DNA from: Croceicoccus bisphenolivorans
Lineage (GTDB): Bacteria; Pseudomonadota; Alphaproteobacteria; Sphingomonadales; Sphingomonadaceae
Reading direction: 5' to 3'
DNA: 64,000 bases
Assembly (NCBI RefSeq): GCF_001634625.1
Contig: NZ_LRSE01000005.1
Coordinates: 124,001 to 188,000, forward strand
Part shown: positions 45,360 through 54,713 of the stretch, one piece after another
How positions within the stretch are numbered: the first letter of the stretch is position 1
How the letters are laid out: every line of letters starts with the position of its first letter
Position numbers and translations under genes: made by a program
The notes under the pieces: model-generated
What the model was told of the DNA's origin: nothing
Databases searched by the model: none
Seen by the model: only the letters and a program-made list of their open reading frames with translations

Positions 45360-46289
45360 TCAGAGCCGCAGTCCGGTTTCCCCCGGAAGGCCCGCCATCA
45401 CGTTCAGATTCTGCAGTGCCGCGCCGCTCGCTCCCTTGCCCAGGTTGTCCAGCACCGCGATCAGGCGCGCCTGTTCGCCGCGCTTGCCGGCAAAGACGTG
45501 AAGGTCGATGCCGTCCCACGGCTCCATCGTTTCGGGAAGCAGCAACTGGTTCATGTCCGGATCGGCCGGTTTTACCGTGACGATCGGACTGCCGGCGTAG
45601 AACTGCGCCAGCGTGTCGCGCAGGGCATCGGCATCGCTGCCGAGATAGGCGGACGCGGGCAGGGCCACTTCGACCACCATGCCGCGAAACGCGGGCACGA
45701 CGGCGGGCGAGAACAGCGGTTCGCGCAGCAATCCGGCATGGGCCTTCATTTCCGGTAGGTGCTTGTGCCCGCCATGCAGGCCATAGGCGCGGAAAGCGGG
45801 CGCCGGCTCGCCATTTTCGTACTGCGCGATCATCGCCTTGCCCCCGCCGGAATAGCCGGACACGGCATGGCAGCCATAGGGCCAGTCGGTCGGGATCAAC
45901 CCGGCGCGCACCAGCGGTGCGACGAGCGCAAGAAAGCCGGTGGGATAGCAGCCGGGATTGGCAACGAACCGCGCGGCAGCAACCGTGTCGGTGCCGACGA
46001 GTTCGGGAAAGCCGTATGTCCAGCTATCAGCCACGCGGTGCGCGGTCGACGCATCGATAACGCGGGTGCGATCGTTGCGGATCATGCCGACCGCCGCGAT
46101 CGCCGCATCGTCCGGAAGGCACAGGATCGCGAAATCGGCATCGTTCAGCGCTTCTGCCCGCGCGGCATCGTCCTTGCGCCGGTCATCGGTCAGCGCGATC
46201 ACGGTGAATTCGCTGCGGCTTGCCAGCCGCTCGGCAATCTCGATTCCGGTGGTGCCTGCCGCACCGTCGATAAATACACTTGCCGCCAT
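45360..46289 (-). CDS. argC: N-acetyl-gamma-glutamyl-phosphate reductase, short type
   Basis: A 309-residue ArgC that reduces N-acetylglutamyl phosphate to the semialdehyde in arginine synthesis. This is the compact type-2 form. Seen: the NADP-binding loop VFIDGAAGTTGIEIAERL, the catalytic Cys114 in RFVANPGCYPTGFLAL, and the active-site CHAVSGYSGGGKAMI with YGLHGGHKHLPEM. The ATG overlaps the stop of the upstream SH3-like gene by one base, so the two are co-translated. Confidence 0.95.
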   Translation of the reverse strand: MAASVFIDGAAGTTGIEIAERLASRSEFTVIALTDDRRKDDAARAEALNDADFAILCLPDDAAIAAVGMIRNDRTRVIDASTAHRVADSWTYGFPELVGTDTVAAARFVANPGCYPTGFLALVAPLVRAGLIPTDWPYGCHAVSGYSGGGKAMIAQYENGEPAPAFRAYGLHGGHKHLPEMKAHAGLLREPLFSPAVVPAFRGMVVEVALPASAYLGSDADALRDTLAQFYAGSPIVTVKPADPDMNQLLLPETMEPWDGIDLHVFAGKRGEQARLIAVLDNLGKGASGAALQNLNVMAGLPGETGLRL

Positions 46290-46630
46290 CAGATCGTCTC
46301 CAGCAAGCCCAGCGGCAGGTAGCCGACAATGCCGTCGCCGCCCACGATGCCCCAGGCCCATTCGCCCGCGATGTCGAGCACGTCGAAACCCGTGCCCGCA
46401 GCCACCTGATCAAGCACGGCGGCATCCGCGCGCGCCGCGCCCAGCAGCGTGGCATCGCCGGTCAGCCTGTGCGGCATCGGCACGGCGTAGTGCGGCACGA
46501 AAACCGATCCGGCCAGCCGAATATGCGCAAGATCGCCACGCACGGGCAGATAGGCATCGCGCGCATGGCGCGACGGCCCGGACAGGGCGAAGCTTGCGGT
46601 TTCCGAAGGTGTCTGGTCTGGGCTGGTCAA
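46289..46630 (-). CDS. bacterial SH3-like protein, apparently lacking an NlpC/P60 domain
   Basis: A 113-residue protein that matches the N-terminal SH3-like module of sphingomonad NlpC/P60 (C40) peptidases: LPVRGDLAHIRLAGSVFVPHYAVPMPH, then VAAGTGFDVLDIAGEWAWG and GIVGYLPLGLLETI. Those enzymes normally continue into a Cys-His-Asn peptidase domain of about 150 residues. Here a stop codon follows and overlaps the argC start. It may be a remnant or a stand-alone wall-binding module. There is no signal peptide. It is divergent from the MEKHLA gene. Confidence 0.65.
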   Translation of the reverse strand: MTSPDQTPSETASFALSGPSRHARDAYLPVRGDLAHIRLAGSVFVPHYAVPMPHRLTGDATLLGAARADAAVLDQVAAGTGFDVLDIAGEWAWGIVGGDGIVGYLPLGLLETI

Positions 46631-46749
46631 GGCTGTCCGGGCATTCTTGTCTGTTAGGGAGCCGCGCGCTTAAACCGCGCGGAAGCGGTAGGCAAGGCGG
46701 AGATGGTCGCACACTGTCGTGCAGAAATGGTGAAGGAGTGCGCGGGAAG

Positions 46750-47220
46750 ATGGATCGCGATGCCGACAGGCAATTGATCGAACATCATGCAGGCGCGCGG
46801 CGCATCGCCCTTGTCGCGGAAAGCTTTGCGCGGCTGACGGGGAGGGAACTCGTGCCGTTTCAGGGGGATATGGCGCATGCGTTGTGGAACCTGCCCGCCG
46901 TGGTCCTTGCCCACGGGACGGAGGACGATCCGGTGTTCTTCTATGCCAACCGCATGGCGCTGGACCGTTTTGTGCTGACGGGAAAGGCGATCGTCGCGAT
47001 GCCGTCGCGCCTTTCGGCCGAAATGCCGGAACGGAGCGAGCGCGAGGCATTGTTCAGGCGGGTGGATGCGGACGGATACATCGACGATTACGCCGGAGTG
47101 CGCATCGCCGCGACCGGCCAGCGCTTTCGCATAGAGCAGGCGACGGTGTGGAACATGATCGACGAACATGGCGAACGGCACGGACAGGCAGCGGTGTTCT
47201 CGCGCTGGACCGACCTCTAG
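46750..47220 (+). CDS. MEKHLA-domain (PAS-like) protein
   Basis: A 156-residue soluble protein filled by a MEKHLA domain, a PAS relative known from plant HD-ZIP III factors and from bacteria. Seen: LWNLPAVVLAHGTEDDPVFFYANRMALDRF, MPSRLSAEMPERSEREALFRRV and YAGVRIAATGQRFRIEQATVWNM with GQAAVFSRW. It is likely a ligand or redox sensor without its own output domain. GGGAAG precedes the start; a longer open frame upstream is not supported. It converges on the Roadblock gene. Confidence 0.82.
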   Translation: MDRDADRQLIEHHAGARRIALVAESFARLTGRELVPFQGDMAHALWNLPAVVLAHGTEDDPVFFYANRMALDRFVLTGKAIVAMPSRLSAEMPERSEREALFRRVDADGYIDDYAGVRIAATGQRFRIEQATVWNMIDEHGERHGQAAVFSRWTDL

Positions 47221-47240
47221 GCGTTCGGCAGGCGCGGTAA

Positions 47241-47288
47241 CGGAGCGACCCGGTATCCTCGCGTGGGACGATGCCGGCGGTCGCTCCG
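47241..47288. terminator. hairpin between the convergent MEKHLA and Roadblock genes
   Basis: CGGAGCGACC (47241-47250) pairs perfectly with GGTCGCTCCG (47279-47288). Inner CCGGTATC/GATGCCGG pairing extends the stem. There is no T tract, but the position between two stops suggests a shared transcription end. Confidence 0.55.
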
Positions 47289-47305
47289 CGGCATGAGCGC
47301 AGTGA

Positions 47306-47692
47306 TCAGATCGAAAGCGCCTGTTCCACGTCGCGCAGCTTGATGCGGGCCAGCGCCAGGTTCGCCTTCTTGCGGTCGAGCGCCATGTAGACGAACAGCC
47401 CTTCGCCGGTCTTGTCGGTCATCGGGCGGATCAGTTCGTACCAGTCGCCGAGCGAGATCAGCATGTCCTCCACCCCGTCGTCGAGCTTGAGCAGCTTGAG
47501 CAGCTTCAGTTCGGCGCGCATCACCTCGTTGTTGCCGGCAGCGGCAAGGTCGATGTCGCACTTGCCCAGATCGCCGACGGTCGCGACGGCCATGCCGCTG
47601 GCACCATCGACGATGGCGGCGGCCATGGCTCCGTTGATCTCAAGGCATTCCTCCAGCTTTTCCTGGAAAGGGACTTGACGATTGGCGAGCAT
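47306..47692 (-). CDS. Roadblock/LC7-domain protein
   Basis: A 128-residue protein with the Roadblock/LC7 fold seen in MglB-type GTPase regulators. Seen: INGAMAAAIVDGASGMAVATVGD (first strand-helix unit), DIDLAAAGNNEVMRAELKLLK and MLISLGDWYELIRPM with EGLFVYMALDRKKANLALARI. Such proteins dimerise and often act with small GTPases or as scaffolds; no GTPase gene lies nearby. It follows the PAS gene by 47 bases in the same direction and likely shares its FNR-controlled transcript. Confidence 0.82.
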   Translation of the reverse strand: MLANRQVPFQEKLEECLEINGAMAAAIVDGASGMAVATVGDLGKCDIDLAAAGNNEVMRAELKLLKLLKLDDGVEDMLISLGDWYELIRPMTDKTGEGLFVYMALDRKKANLALARIKLRDVEQALSI

Positions 47693-47739
47693 TTTCCGGA
47701 TTCCTTGTATTGGTGTGGGTATCGAAAGGGGGTTGGCGA

Positions 47740-49089
47740 TCAGGCCAGTGCCGCGTTCTGCGACTGGATGTCGTGCAGGCGCTGTTCCAGCCCGTCGGCA
47801 TCGAAGGCGACGACACTGGAATTGAAGCGACCGGCGCTTTCATGCAGGCCCGCCAGATTGGCCGAGAGCTTGGCCAGCGCATCGTCCAGCATGGGCAGGG
47901 CATCGGCCATCTGTTCGGCCAGCCCGTACTTCTCGATCAGGGAACGCCAGCGGCCGAGCAGCAGGCTGGTGACGCGCAAGTCTGCTTCGGCCCGCTCGAT
48001 CTCCTCGCTCATCGCGCCGACTTTCTCGCGGTCCAGCATCAGGCTGCCGCGCACGGCGCCGATCCCCGCTTCCAGCGAGCGGACGAGCGAATCGTTGGCC
48101 GCTGCCGACGTGGCCGCATCTTCCTTGCCGTCGATGGTGGCGGCGGTGAAGCGGCAGACGGTTTCCGCCTGCATTTGGGCCATGCAGACCGAGAAACGCA
48201 GCGCATGGCGCAGCGCGCACATCTGGTCGACATGGGCCAGCACGCCGCGCATCGTGTCGGCAACCTTGTGGCACTGCACCTCCAGCGCGGGGGCGGCGTT
48301 GGCCACCAGCGGGGCATCGTCTTCGTGCGCGTCGACAACCGCGCGGGCAGAGCGGACCGCCTGTTCCAGCGCGCCAAGGCTGTCCAGTGTCCGGCTCACC
48401 CGATCGTCGAGATCGGCGGCAAGGTCGTCGGCAGAGCCGAGATCGCTTGCCAGCTGCGACACGCGCCGGTCCATGTCGGTCGAACTGTCGAGCAGTATGC
48501 GCTGGAAGCCGGTTGCCCCATCGCGCACCGGCAGTTTCGCACCGGCACTGGCGCGGGCGGCGGCTTCGGCCGGCATCACGTCCTGCATGAACGCGGCGTA
48601 GCTGTCGTAACCCAGCTTGCGCAGTTCTTCCAGGATCGCATCCTGCCCCACGCGCGCTGCACGTGCCGCGCTGCCGCCTTCGGCCATCGTCTTACGTTCG
48701 ATTTCGCGGACGCGGGCGTAGATCTGCGCCACGACATCCAGTGTCTGGGCATGGCAGGGGCGCGCGCGGACGGAGATATAGCCGCCTTCAAGCGGGGTGA
48801 TCGTGGCGAATGCCCAGTAGCTCGATCCGTCGCCGGCAAGGTTCAGGACATAGGCGCAGACCGGTTCGCGCGCGCCGATGGTTTCCCACACGATGCGGAA
48901 TGCGCCGCCCGGCATGTCGGGGTGGCGGATGATGTTGTGGGGTTCGCCCACCAGCCCTTCGCGCGGGGTGCGGGCCATGTCGACGAACACCTGGTTCGCC
49001 TGTTCGATCACGCCCTTGGAATCGGTTGTGGAGAAGAAGAGATCGTCGATGCCGACCTCGTGAAACTTGCCGTTGGGAGCAGCCGCCAT
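47740..49089 (-). CDS. Aer-type PAS protein without an MCP signalling domain
   Basis: A 449-residue soluble protein. Residues of about 12-125 form a PAS domain closely like that of the aerotaxis receptor Aer: DLFFSTTDSKGVIEQANQVF, REGLVGEPHNIIRHPDMPGG, then SYWAFATITPLEGGYISVR. The remaining 320 residues are helical (coiled-coil-like, with DDLAADLDDRVSRTLDSLG and EEIERAEADLRVTSLLLGR). No membrane helix, HAMP or methyl-accepting hairpin is present, so it is not an ordinary chemoreceptor. AGGAGG lies 6 bases before the ATG, among the strongest in the window. An FNR-like box lies upstream and a Roadblock gene downstream. Confidence 0.82.
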   Translation of the reverse strand: MAAAPNGKFHEVGIDDLFFSTTDSKGVIEQANQVFVDMARTPREGLVGEPHNIIRHPDMPGGAFRIVWETIGAREPVCAYVLNLAGDGSSYWAFATITPLEGGYISVRARPCHAQTLDVVAQIYARVREIERKTMAEGGSAARAARVGQDAILEELRKLGYDSYAAFMQDVMPAEAAARASAGAKLPVRDGATGFQRILLDSSTDMDRRVSQLASDLGSADDLAADLDDRVSRTLDSLGALEQAVRSARAVVDAHEDDAPLVANAAPALEVQCHKVADTMRGVLAHVDQMCALRHALRFSVCMAQMQAETVCRFTAATIDGKEDAATSAAANDSLVRSLEAGIGAVRGSLMLDREKVGAMSEEIERAEADLRVTSLLLGRWRSLIEKYGLAEQMADALPMLDDALAKLSANLAGLHESAGRFNSSVVAFDADGLEQRLHDIQSQNAALA

Positions 49090-49122
49090 CTGTACCTCCT
49101 GTCGTTGAATGGGACGACGTGG

Positions 49123-49164
49123 AGATAGGCGAGAGCGGCGCGGACAGACTTTGACCGGCGTCAA
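49123..49164 (-). promoter_or_regulatory. FNR/FixK-type box and promoter of the PAS gene
   Basis: TTGACCGGCGTCAA (49151-49164) is a perfect palindrome of the TTGA-N6-TCAA anaerobox type. CTATCT (minus strand, 49128-49123) lies where a -10 element would fall if the box were centred at -41.5. An A/T-rich stretch with the repeat AACTAT-N5-ATAGTT (49178-49194) lies beyond. Sequence match seen; oxygen control inferred. Confidence 0.55.
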
Positions 49165-49177
49165 TTATACTATTATT

Positions 49178-49194
49178 AACTATATGAAATAGTT
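49178..49194. repeat. A/T-rich inverted repeat
   Basis: AACTAT-ATGAA-ATAGTT is a perfect 6-bp-armed repeat in an A/T-rich island upstream of the PAS gene; it could be a second operator. Confidence 0.4.
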
Positions 49195-49307
49195 GCACTT
49201 TTCACTGAAATACGCAGTGCTGTAACAGTCCCTGCACACCCGTTAACCAGGCAATGCCGCAGCGTAGCGCAAATCGTATTGCGCACCGGGCAGGCGATAA
49301 GGCGGAA

Positions 49308-50708
<1,401 letters not shown>

Positions 50709-50739
50709 GGTGACGTGGTTAGCCTGCGGGAGATCGGTT

Positions 50740-51588
50740 TTGCGAGGAAAATCTTGTGCCCTTCTAACGGTCGGGGCCCTTGCCCTGTTCCTCGGCGCCT
50801 GCGGAACGGAGGCGGGAACTGCCGGACCAGACGCCACGGCAGCGGCGACGACAGAACCTGCCGCGACCGCCTCTGCATCAAGCGACACCCCGGAAACAGG
50901 GGAAGCGAAGGCTTTCGAGCAGAAAGTGACAGAGAGCCGCGCCACCGGCAGCTTCGAATTCACCTATGCATGGCCCGCCAAAGTCACCGCCATCGCGCCG
51001 CTTGCGCAGCGTTTTGACGAGGAGCGAAAGGCGCAATACGCGAAGTGGAAGGCGGAGTGGGACGAGGCGCAGAGTAGCGAGCCTGCCGATTGCGTATCCT
51101 GCCGCAGCCGCGGTTATGACAAGGAATGGAAAATCGTGGCAGACCTGCCGCGCTGGCTTTCGCTTTCCGCGACGGTCTATTCCTACACCGGCGGCGCGCA
51201 CGGCGGCACGGTTTTCGACGCGCTGGTCTGGGATCGGGAGAAGGGCGTGGCGGTGAAGCCTATCGACATGTTCCGGTCTGCCGAGGCGATCGACAGCGCG
51301 ACGCAGGACGCGTTCTGCAACGAACTGGACAAGGCCCGGCAGAGGAAGCGGGGCGGGCCGGTCAAACGTACCGGCGATCCGTTCAACGATTGCATCGCGC
51401 CCGTCGCCAATTCGACGATCATCGTCGGTTCCGCCCGAAATCGCGCGTTCGATCGTGTCGGCTTCCTCATCCCCGCCTACAACGCGGGGCCTTATGCCGA
51501 AGGATCGTATGAAGTGACCCTGCCGGTCACGCCCGCGCTGCTGGATGCCGTGCGCCCGGAATACCGCCGCGCATTCCATGTGCCCTAG
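50740..51588 (+). CDS. DUF3298-like lipoprotein
   Basis: A 282-residue lipoprotein. The start is TTG, preceded by GGGAG 7 bases upstream, and opens a clean lipoprotein signal (RGKSCALLTVGALALFLGAC). An Ala/Thr/Ser linker follows. The mature part resembles DUF4163/DUF3298 (RsiV-like): ATGSFEFTYAWPAKVTAI, VYSYTGGAHGGTVFDALVWD and VGFLIPAYNAGPYAEGSYEVTLPV. The CVSCRSRGYDKEW segment has two Cys. RsiV-type domains bind lysozyme in Firmicutes; that role here is unproven. Confidence 0.82.
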   Translation: MRGKSCALLTVGALALFLGACGTEAGTAGPDATAAATTEPAATASASSDTPETGEAKAFEQKVTESRATGSFEFTYAWPAKVTAIAPLAQRFDEERKAQYAKWKAEWDEAQSSEPADCVSCRSRGYDKEWKIVADLPRWLSLSATVYSYTGGAHGGTVFDALVWDREKGVAVKPIDMFRSAEAIDSATQDAFCNELDKARQRKRGGPVKRTGDPFNDCIAPVANSTIIVGSARNRAFDRVGFLIPAYNAGPYAEGSYEVTLPVTPALLDAVRPEYRRAFHVP

Positions 51589-51640
51589 GATCGGTTGCAG
51601 CCCCTCGCATTTCGGGGCGTAAATCGCTACATGGTCAGGC

Positions 51641-52468
51641 ATGACCGAATACATGGTAGTCGACGAACACGACATGCTGCCGCGCGACGGCGCGATCAAG
51701 CTGCACGGCCCCGCCGCTTTCGAAGGTATGCGCAAGGCCGGGCGCCTTGCCGCAGAAATCCTTGATGCGATGGTGCCGCTGATCCGCCCGGGTGTGACCA
51801 CAGGGCAGATCGATGACGAAGTGCGCCGCCTCACGCTGCAGGGCGGGGCGGTTCCGGCCACGATGGGTTATCGCGGATATGCCCATTCGTGCTGCATCTC
51901 GATCAACCATGTCGTGTGCCACGGCATTCCTGGGCCGAAGGCGCTGAAGGAAGGCGACATCCTCAACATCGACGTGACCCCGCTGCTGGACGGGTGGCAC
52001 GGCGATTCCAGCCGCATGTTCATCGTCGGCGATGCCCCGTTGAAGGCGAAGCGGTTGGTCGACGTGACTTACGAATGCCTGATGATCGGCATCGAACTGG
52101 CGAAACCCGGCAACCGGCTGGGCGATATCGGCGCCGCGATCCAGAAACATGCCGAAGGGCATCGTTACGGCGTGGTGCGCGATTTCTGCGGCCACGGCCT
52201 TGGCCGCCTGTTCCACGATGCGCCCGAAGTGATCCATGCCGGACGCCCCGGCACCGGCCCCGAACTGAAGCCCGGCATGTTCTTCACGATCGAGCCGATG
52301 ATCAACCTCGGCAAGCCGTCGGTGAAGCTGCTGGAAGATGGCTGGACGGCCGTGACGCGCGATCGTTCGCTTTCCGCCCAGTTCGAACATTCGATCGGCA
52401 TTACCGAGACGGGCTGCGAGATCTTCACGCAAAGTCCGGCAGGGCTGGACTGTCCGCCCTACGCCTGA
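51641..52468 (+). CDS. map: methionine aminopeptidase type I
   Basis: A 275-residue enzyme that removes the initiator methionine from new proteins. The metal ligands are visible: ILNIDVTPLLDGWHGDSSRMF (two Asp), FCGHGLGRLFHDAPEVIHAG (His), FFTIEPMINLG (Glu) and AQFEHSIGITETGCEIFT (last Glu). There is no zinc-finger extension, so it is type Ia-like. AAGGC upstream is weak. A stem-loop follows its stop. Confidence 0.96.
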   Translation: MTEYMVVDEHDMLPRDGAIKLHGPAAFEGMRKAGRLAAEILDAMVPLIRPGVTTGQIDDEVRRLTLQGGAVPATMGYRGYAHSCCISINHVVCHGIPGPKALKEGDILNIDVTPLLDGWHGDSSRMFIVGDAPLKAKRLVDVTYECLMIGIELAKPGNRLGDIGAAIQKHAEGHRYGVVRDFCGHGLGRLFHDAPEVIHAGRPGTGPELKPGMFFTIEPMINLGKPSVKLLEDGWTAVTRDRSLSAQFEHSIGITETGCEIFTQSPAGLDCPPYA

Positions 52469-52524
52469 GGGCGCGGGGGCAGGATTCTGCCGGCCTCGAA
52501 AATCGCGGGCCCAAAACGGAAAGT

Positions 52525-52550
52525 GCCCCGGTGCTGCGCGGCACCGGGGC
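52525..52550. terminator. hairpin between map and the ferredoxin gene
   Basis: GCCCCGGTGC (52525-52534) pairs perfectly with GCACCGGGGC (52541-52550) around a 6-base loop. The following TACTCCTCTC has only scattered T's, so termination strength is moderate. It separates two convergent genes. Confidence 0.65.
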
Positions 52551-52604
52551 TACTCCTCTCCAAACGCGAGCGGCGGCCAGTGCCGCCGAATGCGGTAAAC
52601 GCGC

Positions 52605-52922
52605 TCAGTCTTCCGGCGCGATAGTAACCTTCAGCCCTTCCAGATCGTCGTTCAGCATGAGCTGGCAGGAAAGGCGCGAATTTTCGTTGCGGTGATCCGA
52701 ACTGTCGAGCAGGTCGTCCTCGTCCTCGCTCACTTCAGGCAGCTTGTCCTTGAAGGAGGGGTCGACATAAACGTGGCAGGTCGCGCAAGAGCAACAGCCG
52801 CCGCACAGGGCCAGCAATTCGTCGAAGCCGTTGTCGCGGATCGCTTCCATGACCGACAGGCCGCTATCGGCATCAACGGTCGTTTCGGCGCCATCACGGT
52901 TCACAACGATCAGCTTCGGCAT
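52605..52922 (-). CDS. adrenodoxin-type [2Fe-2S] ferredoxin
   Basis: A 105-residue electron carrier. Cluster ligands Cys40, Cys46, Cys49 and Cys86 follow the C-x5-C-x2-C...C pattern of vertebrate-type/adrenodoxin ferredoxins ([16 protein letters not shown], then SRLSCQLML). Extra Cys43 and Cys44 lie within the loop. Partners are probably a cytochrome P450 or the iron-sulfur assembly system; neither is in the window. An upstream ATG at 52970 would add an unsupported leader. It diverges from the DNA glycosylase gene. Confidence 0.93.
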   Translation of the reverse strand: MPKLIVVNRDGAETTVDADSGLSVMEAIRDNGFDELLALCGGCCSCATCHVYVDPSFKDKLPEVSEDEDDLLDSSDHRNENSRLSCQLMLNDDLEGLKVTIAPED

Positions 52923-53047
52923 ATGCAGCGTAATTCCCTGTCCTGTTTTACCGGATATCGGCAATGCCATTTCCGGTCATCGCGGGGGCTGCTAGTGGTT
53001 TGAAGCCCGATTGGCAAGCGAATGCTGCGCGGGCTGCAGCAAAGGAG

Positions 53048-53674
53048 ATGTCCGGCGTGGGAATTTCGCGACACAGGCTGGAGGCGGGGCTGGATGCGAT
53101 CGCGGCGCAAGAACCTGCGATTGCGCGCGCGCTGGACAAGGTCGGCTATCCCGCCGAACGCATCCGCGACCGTGGCTACCGCACGATGCTGCGCACCATC
53201 GTGGGCCAGCAGGTTTCCGTCGCCGCCGCCGATTCGGTCTGGCGCAAGCTGGAGGCATTGCTGGGCGATGCGATCCCGCCGGAGGAACTCCTCGCCGCCG
53301 AATTCGATGCCCTTCGCGCCTGCGGCCTGTCGCGGCAAAAGCAGGGCTATGCCCGCTCGCTATGCGAACTGGTTACGGCAGGCGAAGTTGATTTCGCCGC
53401 GCTGCCCGCCGATGACGAGGAAGCGATCGAGCAGCTCACCCGCATCAAGGGGATCGGGCGCTGGTCGGCGGAAATCTACCTGCTGTTCGCCGAAGGGCGC
53501 GAAGACATCTGGCCCGCCGGAGACCTTGCCGTGCAGGTCGGCATGGGCAAGCTGTTGGGCCTTACTGAAAGACCATCGGAAAAGGAAACCCGCGCCCTTG
53601 CCGAAAGCTGGCGCCCGCACCGCGGCGCGGCGGCGGTGTTCATCTGGCACTACTACCAGAACGCGGCGCTGTGA
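53048..53674 (+). CDS. HhH-GPD DNA-3-methyladenine glycosylase II (AlkA-like)
   Basis: A 208-residue base-excision repair glycosylase of the helix-hairpin-helix-GPD superfamily, in the compact form without the AlkA N-terminal domain. Seen: RTMLRTIVGQQVSVAAADSVW, the hairpin LTRIKGIGRWSAEIYLLFA, and the catalytic Asp in WPAGDLAVQVGMG. It should excise alkylated purines. The ATG 53048 touches AAAGGAG, so the GTG at 53057, spaced 9 bases from it, is an equally good start. An ATG at 52964 overlaps the divergent ferredoxin leader and is rejected. Confidence 0.9.
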   Translation: MSGVGISRHRLEAGLDAIAAQEPAIARALDKVGYPAERIRDRGYRTMLRTIVGQQVSVAAADSVWRKLEALLGDAIPPEELLAAEFDALRACGLSRQKQGYARSLCELVTAGEVDFAALPADDEEAIEQLTRIKGIGRWSAEIYLLFAEGREDIWPAGDLAVQVGMGKLLGLTERPSEKETRALAESWRPHRGAAAVFIWHYYQNAAL

Positions 53675-53801
53675 CTCCCGATTGAGGTGACATTTCGGGC
53701 GTGGGCGTCCGGCCGGTTGGAGATGCGGGAATTTTCTTGTGCGATGGCGGAAAGGGGGGGCTAGCGGACGTTCGCCAATGTTGGTTGCCTGCTGATCAGA
53801 A

Positions 53802-54272
53802 CTAAATATTGCCCGTCTGACACGCAGTAAGGGCGTCAAGCGCGCAGCGATCAAGAAATTTGTCGTCTGACGGTTCGACCCACGCTTTCAGAACAGGCGC
53901 GAGTGCGGGATCGGCAATTGTTTCGGCTGCTTCGAAAAGCGGCATGCAAGCAATATCTCCCATTAGTTCCGCCCTGACCAACGGTAGTGCGAGTTGCTTA
54001 TCTCTTTGGGCGAGGCCCAACAAAGCTTCTGCCCTAACGACATTGTTCTCGTCCAATGCCGCCAGAAGCAGTGCGTCCCTCACTTCAGGGGTGTCAATCT
54101 CTTGCTGAGCAAGCAACATGGTCGCCCAGTCCCGATTAGATAGTTCATCATCGCGCATCATCTCTATCAGACGTTGAAGATTTGCCCGGGCAAAACTGCT
54201 GCCTGTAAGCGGAACCTCTTCGGCCATTACCGATCGTAGGAAGACTGATGTAGGTTCGTATAGTTCACTCAT
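53802..54272 (-). CDS. HEAT-like helical repeat protein, hypothetical
   Basis: A 156-residue soluble protein made of paired helices: LSNRDWATMLLAQQEIDTPEVRDALLLAALDEN, NNVVRAEALLGLAQRD and ALPLVRAELMGDIACMPLFEAAETI. This pattern fits HEAT or immunity-type repeat proteins. No enzyme motif is seen. GC is about 54% over most of the gene by hand count, below the surrounding level, and CTA, TTA-type and other rare codons appear, suggesting later acquisition. No partner gene, such as a toxin, is next to it. Confidence 0.7.
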   Translation of the reverse strand: MSELYEPTSVFLRSVMAEEVPLTGSSFARANLQRLIEMMRDDELSNRDWATMLLAQQEIDTPEVRDALLLAALDENNVVRAEALLGLAQRDKQLALPLVRAELMGDIACMPLFEAAETIADPALAPVLKAWVEPSDDKFLDRCALDALTACQTGNI

Positions 54273-54366
54273 TCCGTGAATTTGCCGATTTGCCGCAAAG
54301 TCCGCAATCGGTCGTTAGCCGTCAGTCCGCTTGCGGCATCGAAGCGTCAAAACCAGCCGCGGCTCT

Positions 54367-54657
54367 TTACCCCACCAATCCCGCAATCGCCTGCGCCATA
54401 TCGATGTCGCGCTGCGAAACGCCGCCCGCGTCGTGGGTGGTCAGCGTGATCTCCACGCGGTTGTAGACGTTGAACCATTCGGGATGGTGATCCGCTTTTT
54501 CCGCCAGAATCGCCACGCGGGTCATGAAGGCGAAGGCTTCGCTGAAATCGCCGAACATGAAGGTACGAACTATCGCCAGCCCGTCCTCGCGCAGTTCCCA
54601 GCCGTCGAGATCCGCTAAGCAGCCGTGAAGCACGTCTCCCGTCAGCTGTTGCACCAT
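54367..54657 (-). CDS. 4a-hydroxytetrahydrobiopterin dehydratase (PCD family)
   Basis: A 96-residue pterin-4a-carbinolamine dehydratase that regenerates the pterin cofactor after aromatic hydroxylases. The motif [28 protein letters not shown] carries the active-site His pair. GAGGAG precedes the start. No phenylalanine hydroxylase gene is in the window, so the stand-alone role stays open. It diverges from ccmA by 56 bases. Confidence 0.9.
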   Translation of the reverse strand: MVQQLTGDVLHGCLADLDGWELREDGLAIVRTFMFGDFSEAFAFMTRVAILAEKADHHPEWFNVYNRVEITLTTHDAGGVSQRDIDMAQAIAGLVG

Positions 54658-54713
54658 GCGTATTCTCCTCATCTCTTGGCAGATTCTTCGCGATCCCATA
54701 GGGCAGCGAAAGC

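Noticed and set aside
54295-54330. Possible integron attC-like site (GTTAGCC) beside the HEAT-like gene
   Set aside because: The core does not fit GTTRRRY and no partner RYYYAAC core with the needed inner symmetry was seen.
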